From Begonia masoniana (taxonomy: Eukaryota > Streptophyta > Magnoliopsida > Cucurbitales > Begoniaceae), in NCBI GenBank assembly GCA_022432975.1, contig CM039506.1:15295545-15359544 (forward strand): a DNA stretch of 64,000 bases. Reading direction: 5' to 3'. This document shows positions 43,373 through 54,849 of the stretch, piece after piece. Numbering within the stretch: the first letter of the stretch is position 1; every line of letters starts with the position of its first letter. Made by a program: the position numbers and the translations under genes. The notes beneath the pieces were generated by a model. That model was not told where the DNA came from. It did not search any database and saw nothing but the letters and a program-made list of their open reading frames with translations.

Positions 43373-44590
43373 ATGGTAAGAGGCCAACAGAGAGATGACA
43401 ATGTGGATAGCAATACTATCGCCCAACTAACAGAGTTGGTCATTCGCCAATCCCGACAGATCGAGCAACTTGTAGCCACTAGGGAGGAACAAAGAAATTC
43501 TAGCACTAATGCAGCTCGAGATCATGGTGACAAGCGTTTCCATCAACTTCGACCTCCGATGTTTAATGGTCAAGTTTCGGATCCTGTTTATGCTGAGGAA
43601 TGGGTGCGGAAGATAGAGGACTTGTTCAAGTATGCAAAGGTGGATGAAGGAGATAAGGTCACGTGTGCTGTCTTCCACTTGGAACTGAATGCGAGGCATT
43701 GGTGGGACTCGATCCAGAGCACCGTGAATACAGGAGCTATGACCTGGGAAATGTTTAAGACTGCCTTCTATGACAAGTACTTCAGCCGAGCTATTCGGAC
43801 TAGCAAGAAGATGGAATTTATGCAGCTGCGTCAAACCGGTTCTGTGGACGATTATATATGTAAGTTTAAGGCATTAACTCGGTTTGCACCCTGTATGATA
43901 GAAGATGAAGAAGACAAGATCCACCAATTTGTTCATGGACTAAAACCAGGCTTGTATGAAGGAGTAAAGACTGCAAGAATTCACAATGTGCCATTTTCTG
44001 AGGTGGCGGCTAAGGCCTTAGAACTGGAAGAGGTTTAGGTAACGTTACAAGAACAACGTGAGCAATCGAAGAAGTTTACCAGAGAGGCTCAACCACCACC
44101 ACGACAGAACAAGGGTTGGCAGCCACAGCAGAATAGGGGGCCTCAGCAACAGCAGAAAGGTGTTAAGAGACCTTTCAATCAGAACGATGACCAGGAAAAA
44201 GGAAAACGACCAATGGCTCCCCTATTCCCCACCTGTCAGAAGAATCACCCCGGCGAATGCAAGTTACATTCTGGCCGCTGTTATAGATGTGATAAGGTTG
44301 GACACATTGTCAGGGACTGCCCCATGTCGCCGGACCCGAATAAAGCGAGAGTGGCACCTAGAGTTTATGCCTTGATGGAGGATGAGGATGCAGTGCCACG
44401 TACAGTCATATTAGGTACGATTACGATCTGTGGTATTTCTGCTTATACACTTATAGATACGGGAGCCACTCACTCGTTTGTGGCAACCTTGTTTGTACGT
44501 AAGCATAATTTAGAACCCTTGCCAGCCGAGAGGTCATTTAGTGTTATGTTAACATTCAGGGAAGTCTTTACATTCAGAACAGGTAGATAA
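43373..44590 (+). pseudogene. gag: Element D gag and start of protease
   Basis: Start ATG 43373 (MVRGQQRDDN), preceded by 'ttgtttag|gaatcc', which resembles a splice acceptor. Gag core: LRPPMFNGQVSDPVYAEEWV, FHLELNARHWWDS, KMEFMQLRQTGSVDDY, FVHGLKPGLYEGVK. TAG at 44036 interrupts the same frame. It continues with a Gln/Pro-rich linker, CX2C pieces (CQKNHPGEC) and a zinc knuckle CYRCDKVGHIVRDC (about 44282), then protease LIDTGATHSF (about 44450). A frameshift near 44562 leads to the stop at 44588. Family and order fit Tekay. Confidence 0.88.
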
Positions 44591-47500
44591 ATGTGATATT
44601 GTGACCCTACGAGATAAGAAGTTGTATGTAGAATTGATCGTAATTGACATGAAGGGATATGAAGTTATACTAGGAATGGATTGGTTATTCAGACATCATG
44701 CCACGATAAGTTGTAGGTCTGGATTAGTTGAGTTCCGACCCCCGAATGGCGATCGGTATTTCTTCCAAGCTATTCCTAAGATAAGTAAAATGCCGATTGT
44801 ATCCACACTAGAAACTCAGCGGTTGTTGAAAGAGGGTTGTGAGAGTTTTCTAGCTAGTGTAATTGATGATCGGGTGAAAAGTAGGATAGAACTGCAAGAT
44901 ATTTCTATAGTCCGAGAGTTTCCAGAGGCATTCTTGGATGACTTGCCCGGGTTGCCACCGGATAGAGAAATTGAGTTTGTAATTGATACATACCCCGAGG
45001 CATTACCTGTGTCTAAGAACCCCTACCGCATGGCACCTGTTGAGTTGAAAGAATTAAAAGTCCAACTACATGAATTAGTAGACAAGGATTTATACGCCCT
45101 AGTAGTTCTCCCTTGGGTGCACCTGTTTTATTCGTTAAGAAGAAAGATGGTTCTCTTAGAATGTGCATAGACTACAGAGAGCTAAACAAGTTGACAATTA
45201 AGAATAAATATCCTTTACCCCGAATTGATAATCTGTTTGACCAACTACAAGGAGATAAGGTGTTTTCAAAGATTGACTTACGTTCGGGTTACCAACTGAA
45301 GGTTAAAGAGGGGGATATACCAAAGACAGCCTTCAGAACCCGCTATGGACACTATGAATTTCTTGTAATGTCGTTTGGATTGACAAATGCGCCTGCAGCT
45401 TTTATGGATTTGATGAATCGGGTGTTCCGAGAGTACTTGGACAAGTTTGTAATTGTGTTCATAGACGATATCTTAATTTACTCACGGACTGAAGCTGACC
45501 ATGCAGAGCATTTAGGAGTGGTTTTGACGACATTAAGTGTAAGAACCCTAATACTGTACCCGTATTTCCGTACTATATTTTTTTTTTTTTTTTTTTATCC
45601 TAATAACTTTTATTAAACTCTAAGCGGAACCTAATCCGAAATCGAAACCAGAATCGAAATCGGAATTTAAATCTAACTTTTAAAACATTTAAAACAATTA
45701 AATAGAAACCTAAAACATTTAATAAAAGAGTTAAAATATTTAATTAAAACAATTAATAGTTGGGAGGACAAAACTGTCCAACCCAAACAAATCAGGGCAG
45801 CGACTGAGCGCTGCCCCTGATCGCTGCTCATAGGCAGCGATCGATCAGCTACGTGGGAACGACAGCAGGATATGATGACTAAATATCCTGAGTTGTTTGT
45901 ATGATTTAATTTTGTGGACAAAATTCTGAATAAGGAGGGTAGAATGTAATATCCGGCTTGTACGGATTTTTGGGTATATTATATATATTCATATTTTATT
46001 ATATAATGGCATTTTTGGTAAATATGTCAAATCAGGTCCGTTTTACAAAAAGAAAGCGTCATCATGATCCTAACGAATAATTAGAATTTTAAGGAATTTT
46101 GGAGATTTTTCGGAATGAAATCGCTATATTCCGAATAAATACACTTATTGTAATTTAAAGGACGTTTTAGTAAAAATAGCAAACGAAGTCCAAATTGCAA
46201 ACGAACGGTCTTAATAAATCTCAAATAATAAGTTAGACTTATTGGTGAAGTAAGGACATTTGGAGAAGTCGAATGGTTGGACGATTAATGAAACGAACGA
46301 AGAAACTTATATAAAATTAAAGGAAAGGGCGATTTGGTAATTTATCAATCCATTATTATTAATTAACCTTAAAACAATTTCTCCTTCACCATTTTCTCAT
46401 TTCATCTCTGCGACCACTTTTCCAGAAAGCTTTCCAGAGAGCTTTCTTCACGAAAACTCTCTGCCCGCGCGACGCCAACGCCGATTTCTCCTCCGTTTCT
46501 CCTCCCGTTCGTCTTCCGTCCTTCACGTTTTCTCCTTCAATCGTCATTCTAGGTATGTCTCTGTAGTTTTAGAACGTTTATTTCGAGTTTTACGGAGTTA
46601 TACGTTTAGGGTTTTCGTTAGGTTTTCAATTAAAAACTCGAATTAGGGTTGTTACATTAAGACAGCAGCAACTCTATGCCAAGTTGTCCAAATGTGAGTC
46701 CTGGTTGGATAAGGTCAATTTCTTAGGCCATGTCATTTCTGCTGAGGCCATATCAGTAGATCCAACCAAGATTCAGGCTATTAAGGACTGGCCACAGCCA
46801 AGGAGTGTCAGTGAAGTCCGTAGTTTCCTTGGTCTGGCAGGTTATTATAAAAAGTTCATTAAGGGATTCTCTATGATAGCTAACCCTTTAACTAATTTAA
46901 CAAAGAAGGACACAAAATACTCTTGTACAGAAACTTGTGAAGATAGCTTCCAGACACTTAAGCTGAAGTTGACGACAGCCCCTCTATTGACTCTCCCAAC
47001 CGAAGAAGGAAGATTTAGTGTTTATTGTGACGCATCTAAAGTGGGACTGGGATGTGTTTTGATGCAAGAAGGCAAGTTTGTGGCGTATGCCTCCAGACAG
47101 CTGAAGAGTTATGAGCAGAATTACCCCACTCATGATTTGGAATTAGCCGCTGTTGTTTTTGCTTTGAAGATTTGGAGACATTATTTGTATGGTCAACAGT
47201 GTGAGGTGTTTTCTGACCATAAAAGCCTGAAGTACATTTTCACTCAAAAAGAATTGAACATGAGGCAAAGACGTTGGTTGGAGTTTGTCAAGGATTATGA
47301 CTTTGAGATCAAGTATCACCCGGGTAAGGCTAATGTTGTAGCTGACGCATTGAGTAGGATGTCGATGACAATGCAGCTAGCAATGTCAACCAAGTCTACA
47401 CCTTTGAGGACGGAAGTTCAGAAGTTTGAATTGGAAATAGTGTCCGAATTGTCTGAATTACTTGCAGGAGTAACTATTCAACAAACCATCTTGGATAGGA

Positions 47501-48916
47501 TCAAAGAAGCACAACAAAAGGACTCAAAAGAGAATAGTAGTGTGATGAGAAAGTTAAAGGACGCCTCCTCTGAGTTTAGTCTCTCCAAGGATAGTATTCT
47601 AAGATTTAGAAATCGATGGTATATTCCGAGTGATGAGGAATTACATAAGATGATTTTGGCCGAGGCATACTCGTCCTCATTTTCTGTACATCCTGGTAGC
47701 ACCAAGATGTATAGAGACTTGAAGTTAGTTTACTGGTAGCCAAACTTGAAGAGGGATGTTGCCAAATATATGGAATCATGTTTGGTTTGCCAACAAGTTA
47801 AGGCAGAGCATCAACGTCCAGAGGGTACCCTTCAACCCTTACTGATCCCCGAGTGGAAGTGAGAACACATCGCCATGGATTTTGTTGTGGGACTGCGTAA
47901 GACAACTGAAGGCCATAATAACCTTTGGGTTATAATTGACAGGATGACAAAATCAGCTCATTTCCTACCAGTAAGGACAACCTACACGATGGACCAGCTA
48001 GCTAATCTTTATGTTCAGGAAATCATCAAATTACATGGTATTCCAGTGTCTATTGTCTTCGATCGTGATCCCAGGTTCACCTCATGCTGTTGGAAAAGTT
48101 TACAAGGCACGCTAGGTACAAAGTTCTCATTTAGCACTGCTTTCCACCCGCAGACTAATGGACAATCTGAGAGGACTATTCAGATACTCGAGGATATATT
48201 GAGAGCATGTGTGTTAGATTTCCAGACATCTTGGAGCCGACATCTGCCCTTGGTTGAATTCTCCTACAACAACAGTTACCAGTCAACCTATCGGTATGGC
48301 ACCGTATGAAGCACTGTATGGCAGAAAATGTAGATCACCTTTATATTGGGATGAAGTTGGCGAAGCAAAACTCCTAGTTCCTGAAATTTTGCAACAGATG
48401 TCAGACAAGATTGTCACAATTAGGAAGTGGATGATGACTCCTCAAAGCCGACAGAAGAGTTATGCAGACCAAAGAAGGAGAGATCTTGAGTTTGCTGTCG
48501 GAGATGAAGTTTTCCTAAAAGTTTCACCATTCAAGGGAGTTTTAAGATTTGGCAAGAAAGGAAAGCTTAATCCGCGATTTATTGGACCATTCCCTGTCTT
48601 GGCAAGGATTGGTGGTACAGCTTACAAACTGCAATTGCCTCCAACATTGGATAAGGTTCATAATGTCTTTCATGTGTCAATGTTAAGGAAATGTATGCGT
48701 GATCCGACACATGTTGTTGAACCAACTGAAATCGATATTGAGCCGACGCTAATGTATGAAGAGAAACCTGTAAGGATCATGGAATCTGCGACTAAGACTC
48801 TGCGGAACAAAAAGATCCCACTGGTAAAAGTCTTGTGGATGAATCAAGATATTGAAGAAGCTACTTGGGAGCGGCAGCAGGATATGTAGGATAGGTATCC
48901 AGAGCTCTTTGTTTGA
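44591..48916 (+). pseudogene. pol: Element D pol: protease end, RT, RNase H, integrase, chromodomain
   Basis: Pieces: 44591-45537 and 46662-48916, separated by the G fragment; frame is kept when the fragment and one TTAAG are removed. [14 protein letters not shown], frameshift near 45090, [20 protein letters not shown], catalytic FIDD near 45455; one Tyr codon is missing in LRSGYQLK. RNase [11 protein letters not shown] and [13 protein letters not shown]. Integrase: [10 protein letters not shown] ... [44 protein letters not shown]. Chromodomain: VKVLWMNQDIEEATWERQQD. Stops TAG 47737 and TGA 47860 replace Trp; frameshift near 48280; TAG 48887; ends TGA 48914. Confidence 0.9.
45538..46656. mobile_element. 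Rearranged G-family insertion with inverted LTR ends
   Basis: 1119 bp, TSD TTAAG (45533-45537, 46657-46661), inside D RT. 45538 to about 45850 is the end of a G LTR in minus orientation (TGTAAGAACCCTAATACTG, matching 52822 onward). Then about 45850-45944 is the end of a pol gene in plus orientation (TWERQQDM, stop, polypurine TAAGGAGGGTAGA), followed by a plus-oriented G LTR start TGTAATATCCGG (45945) that is internally deleted and ends GGTTGTTACA. Both outer ends are therefore the 3' (U5) ends of LTRs, facing outward. Confidence 0.75.
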
Positions 48917-48941
48917 GCAATTTTCGAGGACGAAAATTTTG

Positions 48942-48957
48942 TTTAAGGAGGGGTGGA
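48942..48957 (+). other. D polypurine tract
   Basis: 'ttaaggaggggtgga' directly before the 3' LTR. Confidence 0.8.
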
Positions 48958-49272
48958 TGTAACACCCGACAATCCCAGCCAGGTGATCTTCTTAACCGAA
49001 TTAACTGCCACCTTTATTTTTGATCCTTTGATTTGAATTTAATGCCAAGGGTTATTTGATTGCTAATTGTGTGGTGGCAGAATTGTAATTATGAGGGATT
49101 GCAATTGGTATAAATAGAAAATGGAAACCTTAAACATCACTAAAACCTCACTGTAGCCGACACATTCACTCTCGGCGATTTCTCTCTTCTCCAGAGCTCT
49201 CTCTCTCAGCCAGCTACAGCTCCTTTCAGTGACCGATTCTTCAGTCTCCACCCCGACGAATTCACACCCTAG

Positions 49273-50232
49273 GTAAGACTTGACAATGTAGTTGCTGGTT
49301 AACCATTTTGAGCTCTGTTTTTCAGCTAAGCTCTATAGTTTCGGATTCTTTAATAGCAGAGTTATTTTAGTGACATTTTAATCCGCATTTAGTAATAGCA
49401 TTTCCAATTCGAATATGAACATTTAAGATAATTGATAGTGTACAGCTGCTAGGTTGAATCTGATTATTTAGGACCTGGAAACTGAATCCATGCACACAAG
49501 GTGCTGACTAGAGAACCTAGAAGTACAAATGTGTTAGATTCTAGGATAACTATTGGTTAGAACTTTTAGAATTTTGTTTAACTCTGTAATGTGGAATGTT
49601 CTAGGTGAAGAAGATTGCAGAGAAGTGCTCCATTTGCTAAGGAAACCAAGTAAGTGAATGTGTAGGATTGCCTGGCCATTAGGGCCCTACATCACAGGGG
49701 TACTAGTTAGAAGTTGTTTTTCGACATTTAAAGGTTATCTGGGCTTTTGTCTGCTGGTTACGATACTTGAACTGAAAGAATGGTCCTTGTTAGATGTGTG
49801 ATCTGTTCAGTAGAATGATGAACCAAGGGTATCCCTGCTCATATAACACGAATGTTTCTCTAGCATATGAAAATTTTTTAAGTGCATGTTTTCTCTCATG
49901 AATAAAATATGAATGTGAAACTTATGCAACATGGATTATGAGAGGGTTGGGGGCGATTTGACGTATGTCACTGTCCAAAAGAGGGACCAAGAATACGACC
50001 CGCAAGGGACTACGTACACTTTCACTGTCGAACCCCCTTTACCGGCACAAATCCTCTCTTAATCCATACAATGTAAATGATGAATATGAACGATGAATAT
50101 GAAGATGAATATGAACAAGAACAAGAAAGATTCATGAGCATGCGTTTCTTTAAATTGTGCATTCATGCATATGTGTTAGCATCGCATTCCTTACTAAGCA
50201 TTAGGCTTATAGTTTAAACCTTATGATGTAAG
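49273..50232 (+). other. Putative LTR mini-exon and arm-paired intron, D 3' LTR
   Basis: Donor CTAG|GTAAGA 49273; acceptor TTCTAG ending 49604; mini-exon 49605-49649 (45 nt); donor GTAAGT 49650; arm CCTACATCAC 49686-49695; second arm ATGATGTAAG (50223-50232), where the terminal AGG has mutated to AAG, so this copy would have a weakened acceptor. Confidence 0.42.
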
Positions 50233-50749
50233 TGAAGAATTAACAAGTGAGGATTCCAAATTCAATGAGGAAGTTTAAGGCTTGTTGCTGGATGTGCTCA
50301 GGGTGACAGTGCGTGGCTGGAAGAGGTGATTATGACCCGTGGTTACTGCTCATGTGATGTTAGTAAGGATTACGAAAACTGAGGTTAAAGTGGGATGAGT
50401 TTTCTCTTGTCATTAGTACTAGATTATGACCGATACAATTTCTAAGTAGGATGAGGTTTCTCTTAAGAGCGTTATATTTTTAAATATTACCTGTTTTAGC
50501 TTCTGAGCTCGAGAATGATTTTGAGAATTTATATATATGTGATGGTCTGTTTTAATGAAGCCTTCCGCTATGTATACTCAGATTGAGTTTACGTTTAAGT
50601 CAGAACAGGATTATATTGTCATGATGAGAGTGTGTGAAAAATTTGGATGTCTCTATGGGTAAATGTCAAAGGTGTTTGCCCACCGATGGATGTTTTCTGT
50701 CAGTAGAAGTCGTCTAATAAGTTAAGGTTTTCTGTCTTTAGGATAAAGT

Positions 50750-51500
50750 CTATTGGATGATGTGAATAAAGATGAGTAACCGGATGATGTTGTTTATTCT
50801 ATCGGATGATGTTGTTTATTTTATCGGATGAGTGTATATAGGTTTTGTCGTCTAGCGATCAGATGGAGTCTTAATGTGTCACATGAGATACGCATGTCAA
50901 CCGGATGATATTGTTTATCCTATCGGATAATGTTGTTTATCCTATCAGATGATGTTGTTTATTTTATCGGATGAATGTATATAGGTTTTGTCGTCTAGCG
51001 ATCAGATGGAAGTTTAATGTGTCACGTGAGATACGCATATCAACCGCATGATGTTGTGTATCCTATCGGATGATGTTGTTTATTTTATCGGATGAGTGTA
51101 TATAAGTTTTGTCGTCTAGCGATCAGATGGAGTCTTAATGTGTCACGTGAGATACGCATGTCAACCGGATGATATTGTTTATCCTATCAGATGATGTTGT
51201 TTATTTTATCGGATGAATGTATATAGGTTTTGTCGTTAGCGATCGGATTAAGTTTAATGTGTCACGTGAGATACGCATGTCAACCGGATGATATTGTTTA
51301 TCCTATCAGATGATGTTGTTTATCCTATCAGATGATGTTGTTTATTTTATCGGATGATGTTGTTTATTTTATCGGATGATGTTGTTTATTTTATCGGATG
51401 ATGTTGTTTATTTTATCGGATGATGTTGTTTATTTTATCGGATGATGTTGTGTATCCTATCGGATGATGTTGTTTATTTTATCGGATGAGTGTATATAAG
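50750..51500 (+). repeat. Expanded CGGATGATG repeat block, D 3' LTR
   Basis: Includes a run of about seven 22-bp units (51340-51480) plus several longer units with TTTTGTCGTCTAGCGATC and GTCACGTGAGATACGCAT. CACGTG recurs at least three times. Confidence 0.88.
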
Positions 51501-53073
51501 TTTTGTCGTTAGCGATCGGATTAAGTTTAATGTGGCACGTGGGATACACATGTTGGTCGGTGGATGTTTGCAAATCCATGTAGCCCCGCGAACGATGAAG
51601 TCGTGAGGTCTGAGGGCACCTTCTTTCTGCCCGATCGTGTTATGAAATCAATGTCTGAGTTTAGTCGCTCTGCTCTGCGACTAGTTATGCCGACAGTTTT
51701 ATGGGTGAGTCGAGAGTTGAAGAGTTAGTTTTGTCTGATATGACAATGGTTTAAAGTTCTTTCTGTCAAAAAAAAAATGTGCAGAGAGAATATTTAGAGT
51801 GAAAGTTCCACGAAAATATGAATTAGTCTAGGCCCTTAATGGGGTCGTGACACACATAATGAGGGGGAAACTAGCATGCAAGGTGGCATGCAAGGCCAAA
51901 TCAATGCTTTAACGGGCTTAGTTAACACCTTTGCCCAACAAGTCCAATCACTTATGATAAACCCTCCCCGTAGAGAATCTCAAGAACGAGACCCTTCAAG
52001 AGAAACCTTCTCTAGGATTATTCCCGAACGTCCTCGATGTCAAACACCTTTACAAGCACCCTTAGAGGAAGAAGAATGGGCTGAGCCCCGATGTAGGAGA
52101 CCCCATTATTTTTAATCGGAGGATGAATATTGGGCTGGAGACGATGAAGAGTATCGCCCAAATCGTCATGGGGACAACGACGACCTCCGTAATATCAAGA
52201 TTACCATTCCACCTTTCGATGGAATGTGGGACGGGCACACATATTTGGATTTGGTTGACAAGGTCGAGAGAGTTTTTGAAAGTCATGATTATTCCGAAAG
52301 AGTAAAGATACAACTCGCCTCCCTTGAACTTTCTGGCCACGCTGCCTTATGGTGGTCCAATCTCAAAGCCCAAAGAATGAGAACCTTAGGTTACCCCGTT
52401 ACAACTTGGAATTCCATGAAAGACCTAATGCACCATAGGTTCGTCCCCCAACACTATAAACATGAACTCTTTCATCAACTCCATAATCTAAAACAAAATA
52501 GCCTCTCGGTAGATGAATACCTTACCGAATTTGAAACCCTTAATATGCGATGCGTAATTGATGAACCCGAAGAACAACTCATCACTAGATTTATAAGAGG
52601 CTTAAATCGAGACATAGGCGATGTTGTCAAAATGCAACAATTAGAAACCATGGAATTGGTCATTCAATCAGCCCTCACGGTGGAAAGGCAATTAAAGAGA
52701 AAGCGCAAGACCGACTTGCCTAACAAATTTCCACCCCGTAATTTCAATTCCGACAAATCTGCCCCAAGACAAGAAGACAAGAGGCCCTTTAATCAAAATT
52801 GGCCCCCGAGAACATTCAACATGTAACGACCCTAATACTGTACCCGTATTTTCTGTACCATATTTTTTTTTAACCTAATATCTTTAATTAAACACTGGGC
52901 GGAACCTAAACCGAAATCGAAACCGAAATCGAAATCGGAATTAAAATCTAAGTTTAAAACCATTTAAAACAACTTAAAACAAATTAAATAAAACCATTAT
53001 TTAAAACTAATTTCGATTAAAATAAAAGGGGAGGGCAGAATTGACATTCTGCCCGAGGAACGGAGGCCGCGCT

Positions 53074-53310
53074 CAGTCGCTGCAGCATGCAGCGACTGAT
53101 CGCTACATGCACTGCATGCTGCAGCGATCGATCTCTGCAGCAATGCAGAGATTGATCGCTGCATATGCTAGCAATGCAGCAATCGATCTCTGCATTGCTG
53201 CAGAGATCGATCGCTGCAGCTAGTAAGCCAGCGATCGATCGATCGCTGCAGCTAGTAAGCCGCGATCGATCTCTGCATTGCTGCAGAGATCGATCGTTGC
53301 ACTCTATGCA
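53074..53310. repeat. Palindrome-dense block in G LTR
   Basis: Successive hairpins: CAGTCGCTGCA-gca-TGCAGCGACTG (53074-53098), two copies of ATCGATCTCTGCA-ttgc-TGCAGAGATCGAT (around 53182 and 53265), with many CTGCAG and GATCGATC steps between. Open frames across it on both strands are by-products. Confidence 0.85.
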
Positions 53311-53847
53311 GCGATCACCACGCGATCCCTTCTGTTTTCTCTTCTGTTTTCTCTTCTTCTCTGTTTCCTTTATTTTCACAAGTGCTCTCTGGATTCCAGA
53401 GAGCAAACCAACACAATTCAACCTAACACAATTCAACCTACTCCTAAGAAAGTATCAGTTTATCACGTATTTAAACTCAATCAACCCACAGCGGACTTTG
53501 CGAAATCCAACTGCATGAATAGCTCTAAAAATCGAGCTTATCTGTATCAACCTACAACATTTCCAAAACATTTCTATAACGTTTAAATACTGTTTTAAAC
53601 CAGAATATTTTCTATAAAAAGTTTACCCAAAACATTCAAATGTAAACCTATCAACTACCAGAACCAAACATCCTATAACGTCTACACAATTATCCAACCA
53701 AAACATCCCAAAATCTATACATACTATCCCCACGGGTCAGATGAGCCTCGACTGCGCTAGCACACCACCGCAGCCATCCTCCGTCAACTGAATCATGCCT
53801 CAGGTGGAGGGACATCGTCCTCACCTGGTACCTCAAAGTCTATGTCA

Positions 53848-54849
53848 CCTACACCATACAACACACTATGAGATAAAATCCCAGTAACCTCTACGTAAAT
53901 GCGATGCATGCTGTGCTATGAGTTCATTAAACCATGCTTTATTTTTATCTTACTATGTCATGCACTATAGGTGTCACCGAGATCCTATACCTTCTAACCG
54001 GAAAGAGCTCATCCAGCGGGCGGACTACTCTTTCCAGCTAGAAGAGGCGGGTACACGCTTACAACCCGTACAGCCGTGCCTGAGCCCCACCTCGCGTGAC
54101 CTGTAAACTGTATGCCCGAAGGCCTGTATGCCCGAAGGCCTGTATGCCTTTCGGCCAATGCTATGCTTTACGTTATCTTTAAAACTCTGTGCGGAAGTTC
54201 ATTTTCATGCTTTTCTTTAAAATAAGTGATGCGTGAGCAGTTCAATATTTTAAAGTAAACAAACAATAACATGTACCATCCAGACTGTAAAGCGTAAACT
54301 ATAAACTCCTATAACCTAACTACCCAAACCAAATACAATTTAAACTAACGCATCTCCAAAACTCCTCGAGACGACATTCGACGTACGGTGTAGGCCAATC
54401 GGCCAGAGAAGAATCACGAGAACTTACCTCGTGTCCAAAGCAACTCAAGCTCCATCCACGAGCGTTGTTTGTCTGAAGCAAAACACAATATCGACGTTAA
54501 AACTAATTTAAGCTAATGATCGTCCAAATTTACAAAATCTTAACTAAGGAGACTTTCTAAAGTTCTAATCCCATTCACTGGGCTATTTATTCGAGCAACT
54601 CACGTTCGGCACCTCGAATTCCAATTTACGAGTTATTCCTAAAATCTCGAAAATCCCTAATTTTTAACATTTTCACGAATTGATCTAACTTCGTCCAATA
54701 ACGTCGAATACGTGCAATATATACTTAATCACGGCTAACCTATTAATTACGAACCCTAATTCGCGTTTTTAATCGAAAACCTAACGAAAACCCTAAATGT
54801 ATAACTCCGAAAAACTCGAAATAAACGTTCTAAAACTATAGATCCATAC
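53848..54849 (-). other. Putative LTR mini-exon and arm-paired intron, G
   Basis: Minus strand: donor CTAG|GTATGG at 54849; acceptor TTTTGCTTCAG ending 54473; mini-exon 54472-54428 (45 nt); donor CGAG|GTAAGT at 54427; acceptor GGTGTAG ending 53849. Arms CCTACACCGTAC (54394-54383) and GTATGGTGTAGG (53859-53848) pair at all 12 positions counting one G-U. A GGCC-GATT-GGCC hairpin precedes arm 1. GCCTTCGGGC hairpins repeat at 54110-54160. Confidence 0.48.

Larger units (their letters stand above)
38588..51852 (+). mobile_element. Element D: Tekay-like chromovirus with two later insertions
   Basis: LTRs start TGTAACACCCGACAATCCC and end GGGGTCKTGACA. Flanks CACAC (38583-38587) and CACAT (51853-51857) are a TSD with one change. 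Coding order: gag, protease, RT, RNase H, integrase, chromodomain. Contains solo LTR C' in its 5' LTR and the G fragment in its RT. Lies within codon 28-29 of B gag. Confidence 0.92.
48958..51852 (+). repeat. Element D 3' LTR
   Basis: 2895 bp, uninterrupted. TATA box at 49109. Same architecture as the 5' LTR with an enlarged repeat block at 50750-51500. Ends GGGGTCGTGACA. Confidence 0.92.

Noticed and set aside
51853..51857. Perfect TSD for element D
   Set aside because: CACAC versus CACAT differ by one base, so it is reported as imperfect rather than exact.
53017..53518. Cys/Arg/Ser-rich frames on both strands
   Set aside because: They arise from the palindrome-dense block of the G LTR.
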